The notes beneath the pieces were generated by a model, which was given only the letters and a program-made list of their open reading frames with translations, was not told the DNA's origin and searched no databases. Of a stretch of DNA of 64,000 nt, positions 15,937 to 25,586 are shown one piece after another (the first letter of the stretch is position 1; every line of letters starts with the position of its first letter). The translations under genes were made by a program, and so were the position numbers. Source of the DNA: Burkholderia sp. Bp8963 (lineage in GTDB: Bacteria > Pseudomonadota > Gammaproteobacteria > Burkholderiales > Burkholderiaceae). The DNA is taken from assembly GCF_003854275.1 (NCBI RefSeq), contig NZ_QTQP01000006.1, positions 148,201-212,200 on the forward strand. Direction: 5' to 3'.

Positions 15937-18633
15937 TTAAACCGTCATCGGGTTGGGTTTGGACGGATCGAGGTTGTACTTCGCGATCGCGTCGGCGACG
16001 ACCTTGCGCTCGATCGTACCCTCGTCCGCGAGCGCGTTGAGCGCCGCGACCGTGACCCAGTGGCGGTCGACCTCGAAGAAGTGACGCAGCTTCGCGCGGG
16101 TGTCCGAGCGGCCGAAGCCGTCGGTGCCCAGCACGACGAAGCGGCGATCGATCTGGCCGCGGATCTGGTCGACCAGCGCGCGCACGTAGTCGGTCGATGC
16201 GATGACCGGACCTTGCGTATCCTTCAGGCACTTCTGCACGTGCGACAGGCGGCGCTCCTCGCTCGGATGGAGCAGGTTCCAGCGCTCGACTTCGTGGCCT
16301 TCACGCGCGAGCTCGGTGAAGCTCGGCACGCTCCACAGGTCGGCGGCGACGCCCCAGTCGTTCTTCAGCAGGTCGGCAGCAGCGATCACTTCGTTGAAGA
16401 TCGTGCCCGCGCCGAGCAGCTGCACGCGCGGTGCCTTCTTGTCGGCGTCGGCCTTCTTGAACGCGTACATGCCCTTGATGATGTCGGCCGCCACGTGCTC
16501 GCCCTGCGGAATCGCCGGGTGCTCGTAGTTCTCGTTCATCACCGTGACGTAGTAGTACACGTCTTCCTGGTCCTGCACCATGCGGCGCAGGCCGTCCTGG
16601 ATGATCACCGCGAGTTCGTAGCCGAAGGTCGGGTCGTAGCTCACGCAGTTCGGCACCGATGCCGCCCACAGCAGCGAGTGACCGTCTTCGTGCTGCAGGC
16701 CTTCGCCGTTCAGCGTCGTGCGGCCCGCGGTGCCGCCGAGCAGGAAGCCGCGCGAGCGCATGTCGCCCGCGGCCCATGCGAGGTCGCCGATCCGCTGGAA
16801 GCCGAACATCGAGTAGAAGATGTAGAACGGCACCATGATCTCGCCGTGCGTCGAATACGACGTCGCCGCCGCGATCCAGTCGCACATGCCGCCCGCTTCG
16901 TTGATGCCTTCCTGCAGGATCTGGCCGGTTTGCGATTCCTTGTAGAACATCAGCTGGTCGGAATCTTCCGGCACGTACTTCTGGCCTTCCTGGTTCCAGA
17001 TGCCGATCTGGCGGAACAGGCCTTCCATGCCGAACGTGCGCGACTCGTCCGGGACGATCGGCACCACGCGCTTGCCGAGCGCCTTGTCCTTCAGCAGGAT
17101 GTTCAGGATCCGCACGAACGCCATCGTCGTCGAGATCTCGCGGCCTTCGCCCGTGCCCTTCAACAGCGGCTCGAACGCGTCGAGCGCCGGCACCGGCAGC
17201 GACGTCGCCTTCTCGCGGCGGTGCGGCAGGTAGCCACCGAGGTCCATGCGCTGCTTGCGCATGTATTCGAGCTCCTTCGAGCCTTCCTCGAACTTGAGGT
17301 ACGGCACGTCGGCGATCTGATCGTCCGTGAGCGGCAGGCGGAACTGGTCGCGGAACTTCTTCAGTTGCTCGACCGGCAGCTTCTTCTGCTGGTGCGTGAT
17401 GTTCATCGCCTGACCGGACTCGCCCATCCCGTAGCCCTTGATGGTCTTCGCGAGGATGACGGTCGGCGCGCCCTTCGTGTTGCTGGCTTCGTGGAACGCC
17501 GCGTAGATCTTGTGCGGATCGTGGCCGCCGCGGTTCAGCGCCCAGATGTCGTCATCGGACCAGTCGGCGACCAGCGCCTTCAGTTCCGGCGAGTTGAAGA
17601 AGTGCTCGCGGACGAACGCGCCCGATTCCGACTTGTACGTCTGGTACTCGCCGTCGACGACTTCCATCATGCGGCGCATCAGCGCGCCCGTCTTGTCGCG
17701 CGCGAACAGCGCATCCCAGCGGCTGCCCCAGATCACCTTGATCACGTTCCAGCCGGCACCGCGGAATTCCGATTCCAGTTCCTGGATGATCTTGCCGTTG
17801 CCGCGCACCGGGCCGTCGAGACGCTGCAGGTTGCAGTTGATCACGAACACGAGGTTGTCGAGCTTCTCGCGGCTCGCCATGCCGATCGCGCCGAGCGATT
17901 CCGGCTCGTCGGTCTCGCCGTCGCCGAGGAACGCCCAGACCTTGCGACCCTGCGTCTTCGCGATGCCGCGCGCTTCGATGTACTTCATGAAGCGCGCCTG
18001 GTAGATCGCCATGATCGGGCCAAGGCCCATCGACACGGTCGGGAACTGCCAGAAGTCCGGCATCAGCCACGGGTGCGGGTACGACGAGATGCCGTTGCCG
18101 TCGACTTCCTGACGGAAGTTGTCGAGCTGCGCTTCCGACAGGCGGCCGAGCAGGAACGCGCGCGAGTACACGCCCGGCGACGAGTGGCCCTGCACGAACA
18201 CGAGATCGCCGCCGTGCTGGTCGGACGGCGCGTGCCAGAAGTGGTTGTAGCCGACGTCGTAGAGCGTCGCGGCCGATGCGAACGACGCGATGTGGCCACC
18301 GACGTTGGTGTCCTTGCCGGCGCGCAGCACCATCGCGAGCGCGTTCCAGCGCGTGTACGAGCGGATCTTGTGCTCGATTTCCTGGTCGCCGGGAATCTTC
18401 GCCTGGGCTTCGACCGGAATCGAGTTGATGTACGGGGTGTTCGCGGAGAACGGCAGATGCTCGCCGCGCACACGCGCGAATTCGATCTGCTTTTCGATCA
18501 GGTAATGCGCCCGGCCGGTGCCGACGGAGGAGATCACGCCGTCGAGCGACTCGAGCCATTCAACGGTTTCCTGCGGATCGTCGTCACGCTCGGCGGCAAC
18601 ATACTTCATCACTTCGTTAGGTACAGCGGACAT
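15937..18633 (-). CDS. aceE: Pyruvate dehydrogenase E1 (homodimeric)
   Basis: This thiamine-diphosphate enzyme decarboxylates pyruvate and reductively acetylates E2. From MSAVPNEVMKY (ribosome site AGGAGACGAG before it) the protein has 898 residues, typical for the homodimeric AceE family. The thiamine-diphosphate motif GDGETDEPES lies at about residues 230-240, and there are transketolase-like central and C-terminal domains. The longer open frame upstream overlaps the promoter and is rejected. It is the first gene of aceE-aceF-lpdA and divergent from a FixLJ-like two-component pair. Confidence 0.97.
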   Translation of the reverse strand: MSAVPNEVMKYVAAERDDDPQETVEWLESLDGVISSVGTGRAHYLIEKQIEFARVRGEHLPFSANTPYINSIPVEAQAKIPGDQEIEHKIRSYTRWNALAMVLRAGKDTNVGGHIASFASAATLYDVGYNHFWHAPSDQHGGDLVFVQGHSSPGVYSRAFLLGRLSEAQLDNFRQEVDGNGISSYPHPWLMPDFWQFPTVSMGLGPIMAIYQARFMKYIEARGIAKTQGRKVWAFLGDGETDEPESLGAIGMASREKLDNLVFVINCNLQRLDGPVRGNGKIIQELESEFRGAGWNVIKVIWGSRWDALFARDKTGALMRRMMEVVDGEYQTYKSESGAFVREHFFNSPELKALVADWSDDDIWALNRGGHDPHKIYAAFHEASNTKGAPTVILAKTIKGYGMGESGQAMNITHQQKKLPVEQLKKFRDQFRLPLTDDQIADVPYLKFEEGSKELEYMRKQRMDLGGYLPHRREKATSLPVPALDAFEPLLKGTGEGREISTTMAFVRILNILLKDKALGKRVVPIVPDESRTFGMEGLFRQIGIWNQEGQKYVPEDSDQLMFYKESQTGQILQEGINEAGGMCDWIAAATSYSTHGEIMVPFYIFYSMFGFQRIGDLAWAAGDMRSRGFLLGGTAGRTTLNGEGLQHEDGHSLLWAASVPNCVSYDPTFGYELAVIIQDGLRRMVQDQEDVYYYVTVMNENYEHPAIPQGEHVAADIIKGMYAFKKADADKKAPRVQLLGAGTIFNEVIAAADLLKNDWGVAADLWSVPSFTELAREGHEVERWNLLHPSEERRLSHVQKCLKDTQGPVIASTDYVRALVDQIRGQIDRRFVVLGTDGFGRSDTRAKLRHFFEVDRHWVTVAALNALADEGTIERKVVADAIAKYNLDPSKPNPMTV

Positions 18634-18715
18634 TCTCGTCTCCTGGTCCGGAAATGTGAGGATCGCTCTCGATGCAGACGACGCGGCGCGGCCGGCTGCG
18701 GGCAAGCTCCAGCGG

Positions 18716-18745
18716 ATTGTAATGAGCGCGTCGGGCAGCACGCAA
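18716..18745 (-). promoter_or_regulatory. Candidate pdh operon promoter
   Basis: Minus strand TTGCGT (plus 18740-18745), 18 bp, TACAAT (18716-18721), about 80 nt before the aceE ATG. It lies in the 273-bp divergent region shared with the sensor kinase gene. I see no clear operator palindrome in it. Confidence 0.5.
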
Positions 18746-18872
18746 CAAAATTTTCGAATCGTGAGATCTTTTCTCGTAATGCGGAATATTGCTGCGCTGC
18801 ACCCTTGTTTCGGGGCATTCAGGCGCGTCGCCGCGCGGTAAATCCGTTTCGGTTCAACATATCCGGTATAGG

Positions 18873-18900
18873 TTTTCCATCAATTGCGCTGCGCTACAAT
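18873..18900 (+). promoter_or_regulatory. Candidate kinase promoter abutting the start codon
   Basis: TTTTCC (18873-18878), 16 bp, TACAAT (18895-18900). The kinase ATG begins at 18907, only six bases past the -10, so a transcript from it would have essentially no leader. No Shine-Dalgarno precedes the ATG. Confidence 0.45.
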
Positions 18901-18906
18901 CCTGCC

Positions 18907-21423
18907 ATGTTGACCGATCGGCTTTTCGCACGCTCGGCGCGACCGTCGGGCCCGCCGGCGGAGTCGCAGCCGTCCCGTTGGCACCACGGACCGTGGTGGT
19001 CCAATTCCTATTTGCTGACGCCGCTGCTGTCGATCCTCGTGTTCCTCGTGGTGATGAGCCTCATTCTGTGGAGCCTGAACCGCCGCGAGCAGCAACAGCA
19101 GGAAGACACGCTGTTCCGCAACGTCGCGTGGGCCCAGCAGCAGATCCGGCTGTCGATGACGGGCGCGCAGGAACAGCTGCAGGCGCTGTCGCGCGATCTC
19201 GCGTCCGGTCGCCTCGACCAGAACGCATTCCAGATGGCGGTTGCGGACGTGATGCAGACGCATCCCGAGATCCTCTACCTGAACTGGTACACGGCCCCCG
19301 GCACCCAGCGCTGGCCGACCGTGCATCCGCCGCTGCTCGGCCAGCGTCTCGCGAAGCCGAACGACGCGCAGATGCAGGACGCGGTGCGCGGCGCCTACGA
19401 CGACGCGCGCAATTCGCGCCGCCAGGCCTACTCGCCGCTGATCTACGACGACTTCGGCAACGGCTACATCACGCTGCAGACGCCCGTGATGCGCGGCGAC
19501 CGCGAATACCTCGGCGCGATCGCCGCGGTGTTCTCGGTCGAAGGCATCCTGAAGCACGACATCCCGGCCGAGCTGTCGTCGAAATACAAGATCTCGATCA
19601 CCGACTCGAACAACCGCGAGCTGTCGTCGACGTCGTCGCGCCCGCGCCTGCCGCGCGACTCGCACTACGACCTGCCGCTCGACCCGCCCGGCCAGGGCCT
19701 GACGGTGCGCGTGTACGCGTTCCCGCAGCTCACCAACCTCACCAACAATACGCTCGTCTGGCTCGTCGCGGGGCTGTCGTGCTTCGTGCTGTGGAGCCTC
19801 TGGAGCCTGTGGAAGCACACGCGCCAGCGCTTCGAGGCGCAGCAGGCACTGTACGCGGAGGCGTTCTTCCGCCGCGCGATGGAAAACTCGGTGCTGATCG
19901 GCATGCGCGTGCTCGACATGCACGGCCGCATCACGCACGTGAACCCGGCGTTCTGCCGGATGACCGGCTGGGACGAGAGCGATCTCGTCGGCAAGGTTGC
20001 GCCGTTCCCGTACTGGCCGCGCGATTCGTACCCCGAGATGCAGCGCCAGCTCGACATGACGCTGCGCGGCAAGGCGCCGAGTTCGGGCTTCGAGCTGCGC
20101 GTGCGCCGCAAGAACGGCACGCTGTTCCATGCGCGCCTGTACGTGTCGCCGCTGATCGACAGCTCCGGCCGCCAGACCGGCTGGATGTCGTCGATGACCG
20201 ACATCACCGAGCCGAAGCGCGCGCGCGAGGAACTCGCCGCCGCGCACGAGCGCTTCACGACGGTGCTCGAGAGCCTCGACGCCGCGGTGTCCGTGCTCGC
20301 GGCCGACGAGGCCGAGCTGCTGTTCGCGAACCGCTATTACCGCCACCTGTTCGGGATCCGCCCGGACGGCCATCTCGAGCTGTCCGGCGGCGGCTTCGAC
20401 CGTGCACAGGCATCGTCGGACTCGATCGACATGGTCGACACGTTCGCCGGCCTGCCCGCCGCCGCGCTGACGAGCAGCACCGCGGACGCGCAGGAGGTGT
20501 ACGTCGAGAGCATCCAGAAGTGGTTCGAGGTGCGCCGCCAGTACATCCAGTGGGTCGACGGCCACCTCGCGCAGATGCAGATCGCGACCGACATCACGAC
20601 CCGCAAGAAGGCGCAGGAGCTCGCGCACCAGCAGGAAGAGAAGCTGCAGTTCACGAGCCGATTGATGACGATGGGCGAAATGGCGTCGTCGATTGCTCAC
20701 GAATTGAACCAGCCGCTTGCGGCGATCAACAACTACTGCTCGGGCACGCTCGCGCTCGTGAAGAGCGGCCGCGCGACCAACGAAACGCTGCAGCCCGCGC
20801 TCGAGAAGACCGCGCAGCAGGCGCTGCGCGCGGGGATGATCGTCAAGCGGATTCGCGAATTCGTGAAGCGCAGCGAGCCGAAGCGCCAGCCGGCGCGCGT
20901 CGCGGACATCGTCGCCGACGCAGTCGGACTCGCCGAAATCGAGGCCAGGAAGCGCAGGATCCGGATCGTCACGGAAATCCTCGCAAGAATGCCTATTATT
21001 TATGTCGACCCCGTGCTCATCGAGCAGGTACTCGTGAACCTGATGAAGAACGCCGCCGAAGCGATGGCGGACGTGAAGCCGGCAGCGGCCGACGGCGTGA
21101 TCCGCGTCATCGCCGACATCGAGGCGGGTTTCGTCGACATCCGTGTGATCGATCAGGGGCCGGGCGTCGACGAAGCGACCGCCGAGCGCCTGTTCGAGCC
21201 GTTCTACAGCACCAAGTCCGACGGCATGGGCATGGGGCTGAACATTTGCCGCTCGATCATCGAATCGCATCGCGGGCGTCTGTGGGTGGTGAACAATGTC
21301 GAGACGGATGGCCGCATCTCCGGCGCGACGTTCCACTGCAGCCTGCCCATTGGGGAACCCGCTGATCTCGGCCAAGGGGGGTCCGAGGTATCGGCATCAA
21401 ATACCGTTACGGGAGAACTATGA
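18907..21423 (+). CDS. FixL-like PAS sensor histidine kinase
   Basis: This 838-residue membrane sensor kinase has TM1 at about residues 38-57, a periplasmic sensing region of about 220 residues, TM2 at about 283-303, two PAS domains (about 317-440 and 445-570), and a HisKA/HATPase core with the phosphorylated histidine H598 in SSIAHELNQPLAAINNY. G-boxes (DQGPGVDEAT, GMGMGLNICRSII) are intact. It overlaps the downstream response regulator by ATGA, so the two are translationally coupled. The cytoplasmic half resembles FixL/DctB-type kinases, but no haem ligand is evident to me. Position next to aceE suggests, without proving, control of pyruvate metabolism. Confidence 0.85.
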   Translation: MLTDRLFARSARPSGPPAESQPSRWHHGPWWSNSYLLTPLLSILVFLVVMSLILWSLNRREQQQQEDTLFRNVAWAQQQIRLSMTGAQEQLQALSRDLASGRLDQNAFQMAVADVMQTHPEILYLNWYTAPGTQRWPTVHPPLLGQRLAKPNDAQMQDAVRGAYDDARNSRRQAYSPLIYDDFGNGYITLQTPVMRGDREYLGAIAAVFSVEGILKHDIPAELSSKYKISITDSNNRELSSTSSRPRLPRDSHYDLPLDPPGQGLTVRVYAFPQLTNLTNNTLVWLVAGLSCFVLWSLWSLWKHTRQRFEAQQALYAEAFFRRAMENSVLIGMRVLDMHGRITHVNPAFCRMTGWDESDLVGKVAPFPYWPRDSYPEMQRQLDMTLRGKAPSSGFELRVRRKNGTLFHARLYVSPLIDSSGRQTGWMSSMTDITEPKRAREELAAAHERFTTVLESLDAAVSVLAADEAELLFANRYYRHLFGIRPDGHLELSGGGFDRAQASSDSIDMVDTFAGLPAAALTSSTADAQEVYVESIQKWFEVRRQYIQWVDGHLAQMQIATDITTRKKAQELAHQQEEKLQFTSRLMTMGEMASSIAHELNQPLAAINNYCSGTLALVKSGRATNETLQPALEKTAQQALRAGMIVKRIREFVKRSEPKRQPARVADIVADAVGLAEIEARKRRIRIVTEILARMPIIYVDPVLIEQVLVNLMKNAAEAMADVKPAAADGVIRVIADIEAGFVDIRVIDQGPGVDEATAERLFEPFYSTKSDGMGMGLNICRSIIESHRGRLWVVNNVETDGRISGATFHCSLPIGEPADLGQGGSEVSASNTVTGEL

Positions 21424-22058
21424 ATAGCCCTGTCACCACCACTCAGGAAACCGTCTTCGTCGTCGACGACGACGAGGCCGTACGGGACTCGCTGCGCTGG
21501 CTGCTGGAGGCGAACGGCTATCGCGTGCAATGCTTCTCGAGCGCCGAGCAGTTCCTCGATGCGTATCAGCCGGCCCAGCAGGCCGGGCAGATCGCGTGCC
21601 TGATCCTCGACGTGCGGATGTCCGGCATGAGCGGCCTCGAGCTGCAGGAACGCCTGATCGCCGACAATGCCGCGCTGCCGATCATTTTCGTGACGGGTCA
21701 CGGCGACGTGCCGATGGCCGTGTCGACGATGAAAAAGGGTGCGATGGACTTTATCGAGAAGCCGTTCGACGAGGCGGAACTGCGCAAGCTCGTCGAGCGG
21801 ATGCTCGACAAGGCCCGAAGCGAAAGCAAGAGCGTCCAGGAACAGCGCGCCGCGAGCGAGCGCCTGTCGAAGCTGACCGCCCGCGAGCAGCAGGTGCTCG
21901 AGCGGATCATCGCCGGCCGCCTGAACAAGCAGATCGCCGACGATCTCGGCATCAGCATCAAGACGGTCGAGGCGCACCGCGCGAACATCATGGAAAAGCT
22001 CAACGTCAACACGGTGGCCGACCTGCTGCGCCTCGCGCTGTCGAAGAAGCAGGCGTAA
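21420..22058 (+). CDS. FixJ/NarL-type response regulator
   Basis: The 212-residue protein has a receiver domain (residues about 10-125; phosphoacceptor D64 in LILDVRM, lysine in EKPFDE) and a LuxR-type HTH (LTAREQQVLERIIAGRLNK, then KTVEAHRANIMEKL). This is the FixJ/TodT architecture, a DNA-binding output activated by phosphorylation. The ATG overlaps the kinase stop codon (ATGA), making the pair a single functional unit. Targets are not visible; the adjacent pdh promoter is the simplest guess. Confidence 0.9.
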   Translation: MNSPVTTTQETVFVVDDDEAVRDSLRWLLEANGYRVQCFSSAEQFLDAYQPAQQAGQIACLILDVRMSGMSGLELQERLIADNAALPIIFVTGHGDVPMAVSTMKKGAMDFIEKPFDEAELRKLVERMLDKARSESKSVQEQRAASERLSKLTAREQQVLERIIAGRLNKQIADDLGISIKTVEAHRANIMEKLNVNTVADLLRLALSKKQA

Positions 22059-22345
22059 GCTTCGTCGCGGCCCGGTGAGCCTGCCGGGCGCGCGCCCCGC
22101 CCCGCGCGACGCGGCCTGATCGCGGGGCGGCGACTTTGCATTCGACCGGGCCGGCGATCCGGCGGGCGGCATCCGTCAGCAGGCGATCCGGTGGCCGGTG
22201 GCCGACGCTCCGGCGGCCCGCCAATGACGCTTCCCGCGCATTCGCTGTCGGACGATGGCAGGCGGACGGTATAATTCCATGCTTTGCTGCGGCGCACCCC
22301 GACGCGCCGCACGCCCGCATTCCAACTTCCGCAGAACCCACCACC

Positions 22346-23203
22346 ATGACAGCCCTCCTCATCGACGGCAACGCCCTTTCGAAGACCCTGCGCACCCAGG
22401 CCGCCGAACGCGCCGCCGCGCTGACCGCCCGCGGCCACCAGCCCGGCCTCGCGGTGATCCTCGTTGGCGACAACCCGGCCAGCGAAGTCTACGTGCGCAA
22501 CAAGATCAAGGCGTGCGAGGACAACGGCTTCTTCTCGCTGAAGGACAGCTACCCGGCGACGCTGTCCGAGGCGGACCTGCTCGCGCGCATCGACGAACTG
22601 AACCGTGATCCGAAGATCCACGGGATCCTCGTGCAGCTTCCGCTGCCGAAGCACATCGACAGCCACAAGGTGATCGAGGCGATCGCGCCGGAGAAGGACG
22701 TCGATGGCTTCCACGTCGCGAACGCGGGCGCGCTGATGACCGGCAAGCCGCTGTTCCGCCCGTGCACGCCATACGGCGTGATGAAGATGTTCGAAGCACA
22801 CGACATCCCGCTGCAAGGCGCGAACGCGGTCGTGATCGGCCGCTCGAACATCGTCGGCAAGCCGATGGCGATGCTGCTGCTCGAAGCGGGCGCAACCGTG
22901 ACGATCTGCCACAGCAAGACGCGCGACCTTGCCGCGCACACGCGGCAGGCCGACATCGTCGTCGCCGCGGTCGGCAAGCGCAACATCCTGACGGCCGACA
23001 TGGTGAAGCCGGGCGCAACCGTGATCGACGTCGGCATGAACCGCGACGACGCGGGCAAGCTGTGCGGCGACGTCGACTTCGCGGGCGTGAAGGAAGTTGC
23101 CGGCCACATCACGCCGGTGCCGGGCGGCGTCGGCCCGATGACCATCACGATGCTGCTGATCAACACGATCGAAGCCGCCGAGCGCGCTGCCGCGGCTGCT
23201 TGA
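22346..23203 (+). CDS. folD: Methylenetetrahydrofolate dehydrogenase/cyclohydrolase
   Basis: FolD is the bifunctional cytoplasmic enzyme interconverting 5,10-methylene- and 10-formyl-tetrahydrofolate with NADP+. The 285-residue protein shows the substrate motif [11 protein letters not shown] (from Y49), the Rossmann segment [13 protein letters not shown], and the family signature [13 protein letters not shown] near the C-terminus. The start MTALLIDGN matches family length. A TATAAT at 22270-22275 gives a candidate promoter with a leader of about 70 nt. It is probably monocistronic, preceding a strong hairpin and prlC. Confidence 0.95.
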   Translation: MTALLIDGNALSKTLRTQAAERAAALTARGHQPGLAVILVGDNPASEVYVRNKIKACEDNGFFSLKDSYPATLSEADLLARIDELNRDPKIHGILVQLPLPKHIDSHKVIEAIAPEKDVDGFHVANAGALMTGKPLFRPCTPYGVMKMFEAHDIPLQGANAVVIGRSNIVGKPMAMLLLEAGATVTICHSKTRDLAAHTRQADIVVAAVGKRNILTADMVKPGATVIDVGMNRDDAGKLCGDVDFAGVKEVAGHITPVPGGVGPMTITMLLINTIEAAERAAAAA

Positions 23204-23222
23204 TCGCTGCCTGATTCCGCCT

Positions 23223-23246
23223 GCCGGCGCGCGCCCGCGCGCCGGC
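23223..23246 (+). terminator. GC-rich hairpin after folD
   Basis: GCCGGCGCGC and GCGCGCCGGC form a perfect 10-bp stem with a 4-nt loop, 19 bp after the folD stop. The following T run is poor, so termination may be partial. Confidence 0.55.
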
Positions 23247-23332
23247 GCTTCTGCCGTTCCTCCGCCACCCTCCCGCCGGGCATCCAGCTCCCCGTTCGCC
23301 CCCACCCCAATCGCGCCGTTAGAAACTAACGA

Positions 23333-23361
23333 TTGGAAAGCGCGCGTTGCGCCCCAATAAT
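23333..23361 (+). promoter_or_regulatory. Candidate prlC promoter
   Basis: TTGGAA (23333-23338), 17 bp, AATAAT (23356-23361), immediately preceded by the dyad CGTTAG-AAA-CTAACG (23317-23331), which could be an operator over the upstream edge of the -35. Confidence 0.4.
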
Positions 23362-23430
23362 GTCGTTATCGGGCGCCGCCGCGCCCTACCCTCATTACCC
23401 CGGTTCATCCGGCAACAGACAGGGAGTCCT

Positions 23431-25518
23431 ATGTCCGCAAGCGCCAATACCAATCCGCTCCTCGATTTCTCCGACCTGCCCCGCTTCGGCGAGATCCGCC
23501 CGGAACACGTCACGCCCGCGCTCGATACGCTGCTCGACGACGCCAATCGCGCGGTCGACGCCGCGAGCGCGTCTGCGACGCCGGCGACCTGGGCGGACGT
23601 CGTCGAGACGGTCGAGCGCGCAACGGAGCCGCTCGGCCGCGCATGGGGCATCGTCGGCCACCTGAACGCGGTCGCCGACACGCCGGAACTGCGCGCCGCC
23701 TATGGCGAGAACCTGCCGCGCGTGACCGAATTCTGGTCGAGCGTCGGCCAGAACCTCGCGCTGTATGAGAAATACAAGGCGATCGCTGCGAGCGCCGAAT
23801 ACGCGACGCTATCCGTCGAGCGCAAGAAAATTCTCGACAACGCGCTGCGCGACTTCCGCCTGTCGGGCGCCGAGTTGCCCGAGGACCAGAAGCCGCGTTT
23901 CGCCGAGTTGCAGGAACAGCAGGCCGCGCTGTCGAAGTCGTTCTCCGACCACGTGCTCGACGCGACCAACGCGTACGCGTACTTCGCGAAGGACAAAGCC
24001 GAACTGGCCGGCCTGCCCGGCGACGCGATCGAGGCCGCCCGCGAAGCCGCGCAGAAGGACGGCAAGGACGGCTGGAAATTCACGCTGCACTTCCCGTCGT
24101 ATTTCCCGGTGCTGCAGTACGCCGACAACCGCGCGATGCGCGAGACGCTGTATCGCGCATACTCGACGCGCGCATCCGAACTCGGCCCGCAATACGGCGG
24201 CGGCAACGCCGAGTGGGACAACACGGCGATCGTCGCCGACGAACTGAAGCTGCGCCGCGAAGAGGCGCAGATGCTCGGCTACCGCAACTTCGCCGAAGTG
24301 TCGCTCGCGCCGAAGATGGCCGAGTCGCCGCAGCAGGTGATCGCATTCCTCGAGGATCTCGCGACGCGCGCGCGTCCGCATGCGGACCAGGACTGGGACG
24401 AGCTGCGCGCATTCGCCGCGAAGGAACTCGGCCTGACCGAGCTCGCGCCGTGGGACATCGCGTATGCGGCCGAGAAGCTGCGCGAGCAGCGCTACGCGTT
24501 CTCGGAAAACGAGGTCAAGCAGTACTTCCCGGAACCGGCTGTGCTGAAGGGCCTGTTCACCGTCACCGAAACGCTGTTCGGCGTGCAGATCAAGGCGGAC
24601 GACGCGCCGGTCTGGCACAAGGACGTGCGCTTCTTCCGCGTCGAGAACCGTGACGGTTCGCTCGTCGCGCAGTTCTATCTCGACCTGTACGCGCGCGAAG
24701 GCAAGCGTGGCGGCGCGTGGATGGACGATGCGCGCTCGCGCGCGAAACGCGACAGCGGCGTGCAGACGCCGGTCGCGTACCTGACCTGCAACTTCTCCGC
24801 GCCGGTCGGCGGCAAGCCCGCGTGCTTCACGCACGACGAGGTGATCACGCTGTTCCACGAGTTCGGCCACGGCCTGCATCACATGCTGACGCGCGTCGAC
24901 GAGCTCGGCGTGTCGGGCATCAACGGCGTCGAATGGGATGCGGTCGAGCTGCCGTCGCAGTTCATGGAGAACTTCTGCTGGGAATGGGACGTGCTGTCGT
25001 CGATGTCGTCGCACGTCGACACGGGCGCGACGCTGCCGCGCGACCTGTTCGACAAGATGATCGCCGCGAAGAACTTCCAGAGCGGCCTCGGCACGCTGCG
25101 GCAGATCGTGTTCTCGATGTTCGACATGCTGCTGCACGTCGATTTCGATCCGGCAGGCGCGCTCGGCGTGAACGCGTTCGCGCGCGAGATCAACGAGCGC
25201 TACCACGTGATCCCGCAAGCGCCGTTCTCGCGCTGGCCGAACACGTTCAGCCACATCTTCGCGGGCGGCTATGCGGCCGGCTACTACAGCTACAAGTGGG
25301 CCGAAGTGCTGTCCGCGGATGCGTACGCGGCATTCGAGGAAGCCGCCGAGGCCGGCGGCAGCGTGCTCGATGCGGCGACCGGCACGCGCTATCGCCGCGA
25401 GATCCTCGAGGTCGGCGGCAGCCGTCCGGCGATGGATTCGTTCAAGGCGTTCCGCGGCCGCGAACCGCAGATCGACGCGCTGCTGCGCCATAACGGGATG
25501 GCAACGCCCGCGCACTGA
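23431..25518 (+). CDS. prlC: Oligopeptidase A (M3 metallopeptidase)
   Basis: This cytoplasmic zinc endopeptidase degrades oligopeptides, including cleaved signal peptides. The 695-residue protein has the M3 active-site motif HEFGHGLHH (H476, E477, H480) and the downstream zinc-ligand region GVEWDAVELPSQFMEN. The start is chosen at MSASANTNPLL because AGGGAG lies 7 nt upstream; the open frame extends 28 codons further, but over promoter-like sequence. Length and sequence fit PrlC rather than the peptidyl-dipeptidase Dcp, though the two are close relatives. It ends at a strong terminator. Confidence 0.93.
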   Translation: MSASANTNPLLDFSDLPRFGEIRPEHVTPALDTLLDDANRAVDAASASATPATWADVVETVERATEPLGRAWGIVGHLNAVADTPELRAAYGENLPRVTEFWSSVGQNLALYEKYKAIAASAEYATLSVERKKILDNALRDFRLSGAELPEDQKPRFAELQEQQAALSKSFSDHVLDATNAYAYFAKDKAELAGLPGDAIEAAREAAQKDGKDGWKFTLHFPSYFPVLQYADNRAMRETLYRAYSTRASELGPQYGGGNAEWDNTAIVADELKLRREEAQMLGYRNFAEVSLAPKMAESPQQVIAFLEDLATRARPHADQDWDELRAFAAKELGLTELAPWDIAYAAEKLREQRYAFSENEVKQYFPEPAVLKGLFTVTETLFGVQIKADDAPVWHKDVRFFRVENRDGSLVAQFYLDLYAREGKRGGAWMDDARSRAKRDSGVQTPVAYLTCNFSAPVGGKPACFTHDEVITLFHEFGHGLHHMLTRVDELGVSGINGVEWDAVELPSQFMENFCWEWDVLSSMSSHVDTGATLPRDLFDKMIAAKNFQSGLGTLRQIVFSMFDMLLHVDFDPAGALGVNAFAREINERYHVIPQAPFSRWPNTFSHIFAGGYAAGYYSYKWAEVLSADAYAAFEEAAEAGGSVLDAATGTRYRREILEVGGSRPAMDSFKAFRGREPQIDALLRHNGMATPAH

Positions 25519-25557
25519 GCACCGTTTCCACCCTTTCCGTTTCTCATCTCGATGACG

Positions 25558-25586
25558 ACGGCGCCTCGTTTTGCGGCGCCGTTTTT
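25558..25586. terminator. Bidirectional terminator between prlC and dinB
   Basis: ACGGCGCC/GGCGCCGT stem with a 9-nt loop containing TTTT, then TTTTT. It runs directly into the dinB stop codon on the other strand, so the convergent genes share it. Confidence 0.85.

Noticed and set aside
15871..18906. Very long plus-strand reading frame leading into the kinase gene
   Set aside because: It runs antisense to aceE with no family resemblance; the kinase starts at 18907 where domain sequence begins.
21698..23305. 535-codon minus-strand frame over the regulator and folD
   Set aside because: Antisense shadow; plus-strand genes are complete and recognisable.
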